DNA of 64,000 bases, from NCBI GenBank assembly GCA_003260075.1, contig QLIY01000270.1, positions 112,236-176,235 of the forward strand, given 5' to 3'. Positions within the stretch are counted from its first letter, which is position 1. Every line of letters starts with the position of its first letter. Below the pieces are notes generated by a model. It was not told the DNA's origin, did no database searches, and was given only the letters and a program-made list of their open reading frames with translations. This stretch comes from Phallusia mammillata (lineage: Eukaryota; Chordata; Ascidiacea; Phlebobranchia; Ascidiidae). The position numbers and the translations under genes were made by a program. Of the stretch, positions 39,891-55,000 are shown one piece after another.

Positions 39891-42800
39891 AGGATATTAG
39901 AAAAAAGATGTAGGGTTTAACTGGTGTATAAATGAATATCTGTATTTTTTTTAAATGTTGATAATGTGACACTTTTAGTGTGGTTGACGTATATCTATGT
40001 CAAAAGATATTTTGCGCAGAGTGCGGATTGACGTTAGTTTATGTCAACCGCACTCAAAGTGTTAGACATGGTGATATGCAAACTTATTTTTCATTTCACC
40101 TTTTTCCTCAGTTTACCTTTTTCCCCCCCCCCGGGTGCACCAAAATATGCATGGGGTGCACCAGTACGAAAAGGTATAGGGTGCATCACAAACTTTTAAT
40201 GAACCATTATTATTTGCCTTTCAGGATATTAGAAAAAAGATGTAGGGTTTAACTGATGTATAAATGAATATCTGTATTTTTTTTTTAAATGTTGATAATG
40301 TGACACTTTTAGTGTGGTTGACGTATATCTATGTCAAAAGATATTTTGCGCAGAGTGCGGATTGACGTTAGTTTATGTCAACCGCACTCAAAGTGTTAGA
40401 CATGGTGATATGCAAACTTATTTTTCATTTCACCTTTTTCCTCAGTTTACCTTTTTAGTAAACAGGGTGCATGAGTTCATCACAACAACTTTAAGGGTTC
40501 ACCAAACCAAAAAAGGTTAAAGAGCACTGTACTAGATGGTTGGTCCAGTCGAGTTGTAAATCGGGCTGGGCTTTTCGGGCCGGGTTCGGGCTTGGGTTTT
40601 TAAAGGGCCTGATTCGGGCCTGACTTTACACTCTGAATCAGTATTTTTTGAATAAATTTAACTAGATAAAGTTGCTTGTCCTGACCTAATGTCAAATAGC
40701 CCTAAAACTCCTTGTTCTACTTGAGTCTAGTAACTAGACCAATTGTCTATTCTGTTTGTTGTCTTGGTCTTTACTGATGCTTAAATGTGTATGCCTGTCA
40801 ATCAAACTTCAGGCCTAAACAGGCTTCCCCAAAACAATTGGTGTTCGGACCCGGTTCCGGGCTTGTGCTTTTTGGTTTGGGCTCCAATTTCAGGCCCGTT
40901 GGCAACTCTGGGTTAGGCATCCCATATTAATTTACAATTGTGTGCAGTCAGATAAGGTCGGTGTGTTAGTTATCGACTAAAGCAGCTGACTAACAAGGCT
41001 TGAGTTTGCCATAGCTCTGCAAATATGGTTGCTGCGAATCTTTAATCTAAACTTACGTGTAAATCAAAGTGCGCTTGACAAACAATGCGGCCTGGGGTAC
41101 ATGAATTACCTTGACTGCCGTGGGATTCGAACCCAGGATAAAATTCGACAATTCGCTGAAATGTAAGTTAAAAAAAATTAACTTTGTTTTTTTTTGTGAA
41201 TTTTTGTTTTTAGTGGGACGAATTTATTCGAGCTGGAGAAACCGTGGATGACCGCACCGTCCGTCAGATGATCGATTCACAACGGGTAAACCAGTGCTGC
41301 CAAGTCATCTTTACATCGGGCACGTCCGGCCAGCCCAAGGGGGTCCTTCTCAGCCACGATAACGTAAGTCGACATCAAAGTCTCCTCTAATCTCGCCTAC
41401 AACAACCGCTCTTGAGCTGTGACGTCACGCGATGACGTCAGAGCTGCGGCGAACAATTGGGCGGTGCTGGGAAGGCGCTATTGGTCATTGGCGGTCGCTA
41501 AGTTGTTGTTCCTTTCATCTTTTGGTTATCGTTTAATCTGCGCGTCTTGTTGAATGAAGTGCCAGGGAACAATATGAATGCCCTTTTCGGTTGGTTTTGT
41601 CACTAAACTTTGGTGGCTTATTTGCGTTGGTCAATGCGATGTCTCTTATCAGTGGTTTTGCTGTTCAGGGCAGTTTAAGTCCTATTTATCTTATTTATAT
41701 AACGCCAGGGTTATAAAATGCCATATTGAAACTATAGCCGGTGTTAAAAACATTACTTGATATAAAGTATACTGGCTAATAAAACAATCGTAAGTTCCAC
41801 ACAGAGTTTGTACAACTGATTGTCGTCGTTTTTGAATGATCCCGATTTTAGGGCAAGTGCCTGTTTATACGATAACACAATTCGTTTGTCAAGCAAGCCA
41901 ATTGCCACAAGTTTTTCAAAATTGCAACATGTTAAATACAAATTCTAACAAAATCGCCTTCACTTGTATTTCTATCTAGGTTTCATAAACCACAGTATGA
42001 TTTGTAGTTGCCATAATTTACCATTTTAGAGTATACGGCACTGTTGAAATTAACAGTTTTTTTCTGTACAGATCACCAGCACAGCACGTAGATTGGTGGC
42101 AACGTACAAGAGCCACCACGAAGTATTGGTCTCCTACCTTCCTCTCTCGCATATTGCTGCACAAATGTGCGACTTGTGGTCAAGTTTAATCGCTGGAAAC
42201 ACGGTGTATTTTGCCCGACCGGACGTGCTAAAGGTAAAAAAGCCATAGACTCACCATTTTTAGAGCTCTTCTGACAATTGTACAATAAGTGATACTGATC
42301 ATACGTTGATGTCACATTACACTTAAAAGCCGCATTTTTGTTAAAAGAAAATAGGGTCGACGTTGTTAAAAAAACGTTGTTTCCTTAAAAGAGCCGAGTA
42401 AAGAATAAATGAAAACCTACGTTTTAAAACCGCAATCCAAGTATATGCGAAATGTCACGTAATACACATACAGCACTCAGTTGTTTGGTAGAGAACCATG
42501 GGAATTCCAAGCGTGGTAAGTTCCTACTCCACTAACAACACAATGTAATTCACTCTATTGCGTTGTTGGCTCAAGAAGCATGTTATTAGTTGTGGTATTG
42601 GATTATTAAATGTTGTTTGAATGTATTGCGGGGGCGGTATGAAATTCTTAAGAACTAGCGGCCAGTCCAGTCATGAACAAGGCAGGAATGCGAAAAACGT
42701 ATTGTTGGCTGTAACTACACTAATTTGAAGGTCTATGATCGCTACCTATGTACTATAAAGATATAACCTGGCCACCTTAATAACCTCCTTATGCTACTGG

Positions 42801-43462
42801 TTAGATCAAATACACAGAAACTTAAAAATGTTGAGTAAAACTGCTCTGTTGCTATTGCCATGATCGGTATTGACAAATGAAGACAAACTTTTTCTAAGTT
42901 CATATTGATTTTTAAACTTCGCAATTTTACAAAAAATGTTCTGAAGAAAAGTTTGAGATGTTCACTGTTTGAATTTTGGAGTTTAGTTCCTCTGATGCTG
43001 TGTTCATGGCTTTTAAGTACTAACATGGGTACCTTTATACGGCGTTTGGTAAAGAAAAAGTACATCAAACGGATCAAATTTACACACATATTAATTAGTT
43101 ATCCAAATTTGATCGTGCTAAAATTTGACACTGAACGACCCAGCGGTTCAACCACAGGCCCCCAAAACGTGAGTGTTTTATTTTTCCCATTGCCTTTTCT
43201 CTTACTGCGTGTCCAGAGCATTTGCAATATGTAGTGAGCATACATTTCACACACGAAGTCAATTAACAATGAAGACAACACACCAGGGGTGAATGACTTT
43301 GAGGATTGTTAGCTCTTCACCACGCAAACAAGTCAGCAAACACGGCATATGGACACATTCTGTTGACCCGTCGTAAAATATGCGACTTCTCGTAATGAAC
43401 CTTCTCCCGTGAAAACAAACAAGTATTGGATTTTTCTCACGAATAGCTTCCGTATCGAATCC

Positions 43463-43544
<82 letters not shown>

Positions 43545-46500
43545 AGGGAACATAGATGTAGAATGCTAATTATCAGTAGTCACAGTTTCATTCTGGGGGC
43601 ATTTTTTTTACTGTTTACACTTTGAAACACTATCCACGGAATACGTGGAATACAACGGCCCTAAAAGACGTAAAGAGCGACACGCGTTATCATTTAAACG
43701 TATCGTCAAATGCTCATACCATCATCACTGATATGAGGGGCCACATCAGTTGCACTATAGTTTATAACCACTTGAGTCACTTTAACGGGTGTAACTGATG
43801 CGGCCCATTTGGGCCGTTATTTTCCTCGTTAAACTTGTTCACACTTTTAATTGTTTTTTTTCTTTACTACTGTTTCCTATGTGATCACTTGGAATTATGG
43901 GATATTTCAGCCATCTCAGCGTTGCCTCATCATACACCTTGACGCGATTCACTAATCAGACTTTGTACCCAATCTCAGTTAGATCTCAATATTCTCCCAA
44001 CATGAAAACGTAACGGCTTAGCCGGCACTGATGCATTGTGGATCCACGTGTTTTGTTCGCGTGTCAGAGGAAAGGTGTTGTATAGTAAAGTCATGGAGAA
44101 ATGGCCGAGAAACGCCTTTACGCAAACACGGTGTTTTACGTATTAGTATGTGCACCCCTGGTAGGACATTCTCAATACTGAATGCCAAAGATCACTGGAG
44201 ATGTCGATGTTCGCTATGATATTTTAGATAGGTTATGACGTGTTGAGATCTCTGGGGCTTTACGAGCAAAATTTACGTAAGTGACGTTTAAAGGAGAAAG
44301 TCGTTCTGACCGTTGTACTTGACAATATTTTTGTCAAATGCATTGAGCTTCAGAAGGATGACAATTAATAAAGCAAAGATCTTGATTGAAATTTTTTTAT
44401 TCCTGTTTCAGTCGTGCTAATACCTGTTGGATCGGTTTTGTTTTTGTTTTACAAAACGGAATTACATTTTCAATAATAGTTGCAAAGCGTCACAAACAAA
44501 AAATTGCACTGACAAAAACAATTATAAACGCAAAATTTTACACTGACAAAAACAGACCAGTCATATTTTTACAACAACATGTTCGCCATTTATCGGAAGT
44601 TCAAAAAGGAACAACTGGAAAGAATTAAATTTGTTATCCAAATAAAATTAATGAATTTCGTTGGAAATGTTTGACCACATGAAAATAGTGTCAACTTTTT
44701 TTTGTTTTATATTTTACCCTTTACCCAATAAAAATAATGAAGCTTTACAACAAATTATCCTTTCCAATTAGGTTGATGGAATTGTGTGTCTTACTCTAGA
44801 AATTACATGGACATTACTTAGAAAAAAGACCGTGTGGTAGCACTATCCAGATAATTACATACAATGAATTTGAATAGAGGTACATTGCTTTTTCTTTGCA
44901 TGTAAACTTTTCAATATTTTAATTTTTCGCAGGGCAACCTAACACAGACGCTGAAATCGGTCCGTCCTACTCAGTTCTTTGCTGTGCCAAGAATTTGGGA
45001 GAAAATCCAGCAGAAGATCATCGCATCAAGCTCCGAAGAGGGAGGTCTGCAGAAGAGAATCGCTCATATGTGCAGAAATATCGGTTTCAAGGCTGTCTCG
45101 CATTTAGCTGAAGGGTAAGTACGTTATGTTATTCATGACTGTTGCTACGTTTTCATGGCCATTTTGAACATGGACATATTACATGGCAATTTAGTCGGAC
45201 AAACGCTAATGGCTCAAAAGCACGTGTGCATTTTCATGCCCTAAACTTTGCCCACCCTTGAAGAGAAGCGGGGAAGATTGCCGGTTTCAATCACTTGTTT
45301 GCCATTTTATTTCCAAAAAGATTAAAATTTAGCAACATTTGATTGTTAAGTTGTACCTTTTTAAAAATATCTCGGTATTGCAACCAGAAATGGCTTGGGT
45401 GTATAATTCTAAACATAAGACTTCAGCCAAGGCAACATGGAAATTAATGGATGTTAAAAGGTATTTAAATTAACAAAAGCAATTTTCAGTTTTCAAAATT
45501 TATTGAAAAAGTCATGTCTTCCGTGACTTATCGCAATACCAGCTTTCTCTTGCTGTCAACATCGACAAATATATTTTGTTGGATTTGAACCTTTGAGTTT
45601 GACAAACATCAGGCAATAGGGGGTTTCCCCGCCCACGTTCAGCGGCGCAAACATAGGCTGAAGGAATCGTGTTTAGTTTCTTCTCAAGACACCGAAGAGG
45701 GCTCGTGTGCAAAAAGTAAACTCCCTATAGAGCCTTTAAAACATCACGCCACAAACGGCTGTGTTTGTGAGAAAACCGGGCCCTGAACGCAAATAGCAAA
45801 TCCCCAATAACCACTTGCAAAGGTGGCCTGTTCTGTAAAGCAGTCATGGGAAAATTTGCGCAGCACAGCAAGTCACATGTGGAATTCGAGTCGATTTTCA
45901 ATGTATTTGGATTAACACGGATCACGCGCAGCACAAACTCCGATTGATTTTTGTTTGCAAAATAGCAGTGGTTGTGTTAGTGCTAGAAACAGTTTTTGAC
46001 TGATCGATATTTATGCAATCTATATATTATGCCCTAACCAAACTTTAAACCTTATTTTTTTGCATTTCCAAGGACTTGTTTTGCTAAAAAAAACTTTTAC
46101 AGCAAAATGACTTGGATGTAAAATAGATCACTTGCGAGTGGTCGGTTTTATTGCTCATACTTTCACTGATTAGAAAATGAAAGTAAATCTTAGTTACTCG
46201 TTAAAAATACGTTTTTCTTTGTGCAAAGGCGTTTGTTACGTTGGCTTCCAAATAATTGCAATGAACTTGAAACAACTTTCACTAGAACCTAGTTTTTACA
46301 CAACGTTTGAACCCGGCACGCCCGAAAGCTCAATATGTTTATGCCTGCATACGAGTGAGTTAACTCTTCCATTTGACCAACAACCTGTGCCCAGTGCATG
46401 GGATATTTGCAACAGCTATAATGTGTTTTGCCTTCGTTCAGGCAAGTCGGCTAAATGTCAAACAAAACTCGATTCGAATCATAAACCGGTACACAACAGT

Positions 46501-49500
46501 CGTAAAGCAAATGCACAAAAATGAAACAACCAACTTCACGTGTCAATCAACAAATTCACATCACTCGCGTGGGAGTTAACTGTTTCAGTTTTGGTTTCCC
46601 CGAGAACTTGTCACAAAAACTTTGACCTTTGAAACCTCGCCCCCGCCAGATTGTGACGTAACATATAACGACGTAAGTCCCGAACCGCAGACGTTGTACG
46701 AATACATGACCTTTCCCTCCGACCTGTACTGATGTAAATGTGTAAAGGTCAAGATTCAAGTATTTCTGCTTCTGGTGTTGGATTGGCGTTAAAGGTTTAT
46801 TTCTATTTATAAATCGTCTATTAGACTTTCCATTGCCCTGAAACATTGTATGCTTTGCGTCCTTTGCGTTTTGCAGAACACATGTTGCAATTATGAAGTA
46901 CACACTGGCAATCACCAACGTAAAAAGCGACGTGGTTTATTCTTAGATGTTTCTGCATTTGCCCATGTCATTTACAAAGCAATATAATGCCTAAAAGGTA
47001 CACCTGAATTTAAATATCACTAGTTGGAAAAGGTTTATTTCCCGGTTATAATCAGTTGACAATCCTGTACCGAACAAATATATTTCGCATCTTCAAATAA
47101 ACCTTTCTCAACTTGTGGTATATAAATGAAAGGTGGATTGCAAGAATGGCAAAAGAACAGAAAATGCTTCCCAGAATCAATTTACTTGAATATATACGCT
47201 GGGTCTTTGCTGTTATGCTAAAATTTATACTGATTGAACACACACACACTTGGTGTTGCATGTATTGTTAACATACAGGTGCCTGGCGTTAAAACATCAC
47301 AATGACAGGGCATTAGATGACTAAATTCTATATCACGGGTTACAAATGTGTGGGAATTCCGTTTATTTTCAAAGAGGTGACGAAATTCAGCACTTCAGTC
47401 AGTTTATTGTCCAACACTGCTAGAATGTTACTTTGATCTTTTCCAAAGCTCCGGTACTTTCCATATTTTGACGTCACTAACGGTTTTAACTACTTCCTCT
47501 GGGGGCGTCAAGCCCTCTAGAGGTTTTACTGACGAAATTCTGGTCGGTTTAGTGTTGAAAGGTTGGGAATTTCAGACCAACTAGGCGCTATTCGGTTTTC
47601 ATCTGTACCGCTAGAGACGAAGACGTTTTTACGCGTCAGAACTGGTTAGAACTGGCAACATTACGAGTGACGTTGTACGCCAAACCCATTTATTGAATTT
47701 ACTATAGTTTGGTATTCAGGGAGACATTGTCTCTGTGGTTTTCTATTTTCTATGCTCCCTTTGTGCGCTTGTGATTAGTGCAAGTATTTCAGAAGAACCT
47801 ATATTTGAACCGAACAATGTCTTCGAAAGTAATCTCCGCTATGCGACGCGTATTATATTATTATATGTAAACCACAGTACTCATGACGTCAACAAACGTT
47901 ACGTCATATTCCTTTTGTGTGCATCTTAGGCCCACTAGTCGAAAAGATTTGTAATAAAACTTGCAACCTTTTGTGTCCAAAAATATAAATGACAATTAGG
48001 CAATGTTGGAATAAGTCTTTAATGTAGCTTAACTGGAAATGCCACTAAGGTCAGGTACACAAGGCGCCAACGGTTTTAGCCACTTAAAAACAAATTTCTT
48101 CTTTTTGAGAACAGCTGCAAAAACGTAAATTCCGAGCATGAGCATTTAGGAATAATTTTGGAAATTTACCCACCAAAGGTCGGATATCTGCACTGTAGCA
48201 AATAACCACGAAACAGCACAAGCGGTTCTGGACAATATCCCAAAAGTAAACGAACGGCGAGAGAGCTACGTAGGCGTGGGCCCCAATCACGTGCAGCGCT
48301 CTTTCACTGAAGGAAATTCCAAAATGTGCCCACGCAGTACCCCGGCGTTCTCGGACCCTTCGCAACACATCGGCCCAGCCAAAAAAGTTATTGTGTTAGT
48401 ATAGCAGGCGGCACCACCGGTGTTCTTTATAAATAGCCGAAACGCCCACTCAAGAGGCGACCTATTGTACAGGTTTTGTCACTGGGCTCTTGTTGACACA
48501 TTTTCTCCCCCTAACTCCGCAAATAGAAGCCCTTAGCTGTATTGTGTGAATTCGGGTCTTCTCTATGTCTATCCACTGTTATTTGTTTGGTACGGACGCC
48601 GGATTAGTAGGCTCGATAGTGGAAATTGGGCTCAATCATTTGAAGCGCTTTGAAGACCGGAAATTGCTATCCTTATTCGTGGATTCTTGTTTCTATTCTT
48701 GTTGTTGTTATTGTCGTTTTTTTTCCATAACGGACGCGGCGGTTGGATTGTGTATTCTTTGTGTGGCCAAAAAATAGTCACATCTTGTCACACGCTTACT
48801 TATAACAGTGCAAATATAGTAAACAAAGAGTACTTATCAGATAGCAACGAAGATTGGCTGATATTGCGCATTTCAGGGGAATGTAAAAACCAGACAAGTT
48901 TATTTATGCTGCTTGGTTCGACATGCGCTTTTCATAAGCGTTTCGCGAAAAAAGATATCTAAGCTTAATTAATTTCGAATTTGGATGAAACATCTTAGCT
49001 TTTTAAATTCTGTATTATTTTGTCTGTCCGAAATGTTTTTTAATGCTTCGTCATTCATTGTCACGCGAAAGGTGTTTAGGGGCCCCAGTACGAAAGCGGT
49101 TTTCCTCCTCAGCAAGTAAAATAAACGGTGACGTCATAAAATGATCTCTGTCACAGCAAATAAATCAGATAAAATCATAAGACATTGACCCTGACCCTGA
49201 CAAGAAGATTTTCTCAAAACCAACAAAATGTATGTCACAATTTTTCTTTCGGAAAACCTTTCTCTTTTCCGTTGGATCCCGAGGTAGGTTATACGTCATA
49301 AGTCGGAAGGGTGTGCCATCACTGTGACGTCATTATTAGGGGTTGAAACACCGTGAGAGAAAATTCTCCCAAATGTTCAAAACTTTTCCAATAGGTCTTA
49401 CGTCGAAAAATGATTTTAGTTTCAATTTCGATTTTAATGAGTTTCCAATCAAACTTTCTGCATTTAACCGTAAAAATGCTTTTATAGCTTATGTTGTATC

Positions 49501-51968
49501 ATGTATGATCGTTTTAAACAATAACATTTTCGTGCAATAGTTTTGCGATTAGTCCTATATAGAGTGAACACGAAACGCTGCTATCATGCTGAGTTCTAAA
49601 AATTCTATAAAAGCCCCCCCCCCCTTAAACAATAACATTTTCGTGCAATAGTTTTGCGATTAGTCCTATATATAGAGTAAACACGAAACGCTGCTATCAT
49701 GCTGAGTTCTAAAAATTCTATAAAAGTGGAACAAACGGTTAGGAATGTTGTGTACATTTGTGCACGAGACCAAGTCGAGCAGATGTTGATTCGGGCAAAC
49801 ACCCACCTACGCTTATCGGCTCAACGCTTGTGGCTTAGTGTGTGCGGTGAAATAAAACGCTGCCCGTTGTTGTTTACACACGGGGATTTTCCTGTGGGTT
49901 TTGATCCCGTTAATTTTGATCCAAACAAGTGACTCAAAAACTTTTTTAATGCTAACTTTGTCCAACGTGAGGCTAAATTAGATATGAAACTAAAAACTTT
50001 ACCCACGTTCATTTGGGTAGTTATTTTATTCATTAAACTTATGAACAGATCCGTGTATTGTGTTCCAAACGAAAAACGGTTTTCAATGACAGTGCTCTAC
50101 AGACCAACGAACGTTAGCTGATATTGCATTATGGTTTTTGAACTCTAATTAAATTGGTACCTAGATTTTATTGTAAAATGTACAACCTAATGGTGTGACA
50201 AATCAACATTTTTGAATCTACTTTTAGGAAGTAACCACTCACCTATCTATGCCTGGTGTTTACGCACAAAACCGACTTTCTCAAACTATAGTATTTTACA
50301 AAACGGCCTTGTAAAAAGTGCAATTAATTTACAGCTGCACTACATTTTACTTGTAGCAACTGGTGATGCCACTTGGGCGAAATAAATATACTCCTTTATA
50401 TGAACCGACTGATACAGTTTTAACCACGATTTTATCTTCTATTGCTTTACTGTTAAACTTGATTTATATCGTTTTAGCAATACATCGAAGCCATTAGGTT
50501 ATCAGCTTGCTGATGTTCTGTTATTCCGTCGAGTGTTAAGCGCTCTTGGGTTGGACCGTTGCAGGCTCGTCGTTTCGTCAGCCGCGCCACTCTCCGAAGA
50601 CACGCAAAAGTCTCTCTGGTGCCATCACGTGGCGCTTGTCCAGGTGTACGGACTCAGCGAATCAACAGGTGATAAAACTTTAATGTGATATCTCAGTTTT
50701 TCAGTTTACGTGACTCAGGATCTATTAAGTAGGACCGAATGGCTTGTTAACTGGTATCTAAAGGTTCTGGGTTTTAAACCGGCCCCTTTCTGTCGTTTTT
50801 TCACCAAGTTATACGGCATTGAGTCAGCTGATATAGCTCGATAATGTACCATATGAAACGTCGTTTTCGCAATTAAAAAGAAGAAATAAATTAAACAGAA
50901 TATCTAAACATAATGTCGATGATAAAAAAATTAGAAACTACGTTAGTTTCACCAGTCGACTTACACTTTGTAACAAAACTTTATTTCCTTGCTGGGGTTC
51001 GAACCCATGGGCGCAAGATTTATATCGAATATAAGTTTTCAATTTGCTTTTTAAACTGGCAGGTCCACACGTTGCCTGCTTGAATGAAGCTGGATGTTTT
51101 AGACTCCAATCAGTCGGGAAAAGTATGGGCGGCGTGATGACTAAACTGGATGAGAGCGGGAGTGACGAGGTAACGTCATCATTGCATAAATTATTTGATT
51201 TTGATCCATATGAAGACCCATGAGGTTTTTTCTCCAATCTACAGCAAGAAAATGTTTGTGGCTTTAGATTTGTCTGTGGGGACGCAATATAATGATGGGA
51301 TACCTTGATGCACCGGAAAGTACTGCGCAGGTCATCGACAGTTCCGGTTGGCTGCACACGGGTGACGTAGGCAAGTTCGACGAGCAGGGATTTCTTTATG
51401 TCACAGGTCGAATCAAAGGTGCTTCATCTAGCGTCAATAATCACAAATTTATTTTTTTGCCAAATAAAATGTATTTTATGGCTTTTTGGCTTATTCTTAT
51501 AAGGCAGTGGTTCCCAACCTTTATCGACAAATTACTCACTTAACATTTCAAAACATTCTCATTCCTTCCCAATAATCTACATATAAAATGCGAAACCGAT
51601 GCAAAGATCATTTAAAACTCAAAGTTCAATGTTCGTATTTACAAAGATTGTCTGTTTGCAAATCACATGTAAAAATTGAAGTAAATTCCTCCTTGTTTGA
51701 AACTACTGTTGTAAGGTTTTGGTGATGTTGCACATTTTTAGACCTGATTATTACGGCTGGGGGTGAAAATGTTCCCCCAAAACTTATCGAGGCCCAGGTG
51801 TGTGATGCGTTGCCAGCATTGAGTCATTGTGTGTTGGTTGGAGACGGAAAGCGATTCCTGTCGGTTCTACTTACTCTGCAGGTCAGCAATACATAACTAT
51901 TTTTTCATCAACGCGAAATTACATAGAAAACAACATAAATGAAGGTGTTTCGTATGGAACGTCAAACC

Positions 51969-52035
<67 letters not shown>

Positions 52036-55000
52036 TTTTTTTTAAAAAACAAGCCGAATTATACAAGATTTTGTACATATACCGTGCGTAATTTGGGCAT
52101 GTGTGTAATGCTAGACGTTTAGATATTTTGCTTCATATAACGGCATGGAACGGTTTTCCCATTTGATCACAGTGAACTAAGCCATGGTAACGTGCTCGTT
52201 GGAACACCGCTATAACCAGGGTTGTCTGTACATGAAAAACCTCTTAACCTAATGTTTTTTTTGTTTTCTCATGAATTTCTTCTTTATGTTTTAAAGGGTG
52301 GGATGAAACATACTTATTTGTGGATGTAATCAATTCTATAATTACTGGATTAACAAATAAAGTATTTGCAGTGAAAGGGGCGCCTAAATTATAAAGACAA
52401 ACTTAGATTACTGCATTAGCATTACAACATCCTTGAGTAGTAACGTTTTTCCGTTTGTTATCTGCCGGGGCTGTGCCTCACTCTTATACCATTCTGTATG
52501 GCTTGTCCACAACACACAACAAAGTACATAGCTTTAATGTCATATTTTGCATATTTCTCGAGACTTACAATTCTCCAGACTGGCTAATACCTCATGTTGG
52601 TATTTTATTACAGGAAACCTAATGCACATGAAACACAAGTGACGCGCGCCTTATCACTAACGCCGGGTTTCGAACCCACCACCAACGGTTTCCGCAACTG
52701 ATAACCAACTTCATAATTACATTAGTAACCCGCAAAAAAGCTATTTATAACTTAAAAGTTAAGGTAGAAAGGGGCTTTTGCGCACGGGCTTGTACTAGTA
52801 CCGGGTGTACTGTACATAGTAAGGGCGTGGAGTAGTTTCCCGCTATATGACAGATTCAAGTGCGCAGGTCAGGATGCGTCTATACTGGTGCATAAGCAAG
52901 TTCCGATATCTGTCTGTTTGTACGCCAACGCGACATCGTTAAAGTCGAGTGCTGGCAGCAAAATAGGCGTGCTACAAGTTCTTGTCAATTGATGTGATAC
53001 TATCGAAATCACGGCCCTCGGTTGAGTTGAGTTAATTTCGCTAGTTAAAGCAGATAAACCGTCACAATTAATGACACTGAACAATCACCAAGTCGGATAT
53101 AGCTGCGCAACGTTAAAACGTTTTGAAGCACAAAATAGTGAATGGTACACTTGGTGGATCATTAAACGCACTGCAGATACATGTATCTACGGTGCACCGT
53201 AGTATGCAGCGTTATGTGGCTGGAGCTCACCAGAGAGTGAGTTCGGTGCACTGTGAGTATAACACGACTGGGGTTTTTAATTTACCTTTCCCCCCCCCCA
53301 CCGTAGTATGCAGCGTTATGTGGCTGGAGCTCACCAGAGAGTGAGTTTGGTGCACTGAGTATAACACGACTGGGGTTTTTAGTTTACCTTCTATTTTATT
53401 TTTCTGTTTCTAATTGTTTAGCTAATTTTGTACAAATATGTTGCTTGGCACCTCCAGATGGGTAAATGATACGAGTCAAGTGTACTTTGTAGAAAGTTGC
53501 CCTTGCATACGGTTGGTAATATGTTTGTTTGTGATTTCAGATTGGTTATAGGTGAAGCACCGTTTCCAAACAGACTCATACACATACGTAAATCCATGAC
53601 ATTATTACAAGTATAGTTTCGGGTCAATAGATGATATGCCGACAATTCCCAGCCCTAGGACACAATAAACTTCATCACTCAAAAATAAATGATTCCTTCG
53701 CCAATATCCGTTCAGTTGTTGTGTTTGATCGTCGACAACAATTGAAAAAAATGTGCGGCTTTCGATTGTCACTCTCCATCCATCTTACCTTTTTTGTAAA
53801 CACTCAAGTGCCTCTATTAGTAAACTATTCAAACTTCCACTAGCGTGGGAAAAATCAAAACTACCTATCATCAAACGCTCGCGTGTAGGAAGCGCTCTCA
53901 CACCTCGATGACAAACACGCCTTTGATCCGCTTGCGACGATGACGTCATGCAATTATGACGTAACCCCTCGCGTGTGGTCGCACACGACACGCCATATTT
54001 GGAACAGCACGCAGCGGTCATCCACCCCCCCCCCACATAGTAAGGGCGTGGAGTAGTTTCCCGCTATATGACAGATTCAAGTACGCAGGTCAGGATGCGT
54101 CTACTGGTGCATAAGCAAGTTCCGATATCTGTCTGTTTGTACACGAGCGCGATATCGCTAAAGTCGAGTGCTGGCAGCAAAATAGGCGTGCCACAAGGTC
54201 TTGTTATTTGATGTGATATAACTCTATCCAAACCACGGCCCTCGGTTGAGTTAAATTTATTTCGCTAGTTAAAGTAGATATGCCGTCACAATTAATGGCC
54301 CCCCCCCCAGTGTACTTTGTAGAAAGTTGCCCTTGCATACGGTTGGTAATATGTTTGTTTGTGATTTCAGATTGGTTATAGGTGAAGCACCGTTTCCAAA
54401 CAGACTCATACACATACGTAAATCCATGACATTATTACAAGTATAGTTTCGGGTCAATAGAAAATATGCCGACAATTCCCAGCCCTAGGACGCAATAAAC
54501 TTCATCACTCAAAAATAAACGATTACTTAGCCAATATCCGTTGGTTTGTTGTGTTTGATCGTCGACAACAATTGAAAAAATGTGCGGCTTTCAATTGTCA
54601 CTCCCGCACACCCCCTCACATCCATCCAACCTTTTTTGTAAAGACTCAAGTGCCTTTATTACTAAACTATTCAAACTTCCACTGACGTGGGAAAAAATCA
54701 AAACTACCTATCATCAAACGCTCGCGTATAGGATGCGCTCTCACACCTCGATGACAAACACGCCTTTGATCCATTTGCGACGATGACGTCATGCAATTAT
54801 GACGTAACCGCTCGCGTGTGGTCGCACACGACATGCCTTGTTTGGAACAGCACGCAGGGGTCATCCGTCATATTTTACAGTGCGAAGTGGATGAGTCTAG
54901 CGGACGGTCTACGAATCGACTCGCTCCCGTTTCCCGCGCTTTTTGTCGCGACTGTGGCGATGACGCGTCGACAATCGGACCAATCGCGTCAGGTCTCAAC

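Noticed and set aside
39097-39972. Reading frames with long poly-Pro or poly-Gly (also at 51827-52045)
   Set aside because: They are translations of the 62-, 94- and 65-base C-runs, which are probably gap placeholders.
41119-41139. tRNA-like GGATTCGAACCC (also at about 29168 and 50994)
   Set aside because: Only the B-box/T-loop is present; no D arm, anticodon arm or acceptor stem can be drawn, so they are not tRNA genes.
46177-46918. Open frames of 115 and 120 codons on opposite strands
   Set aside because: Both lie in ACSBG intron 8 without codon bias, domains or splice signals.
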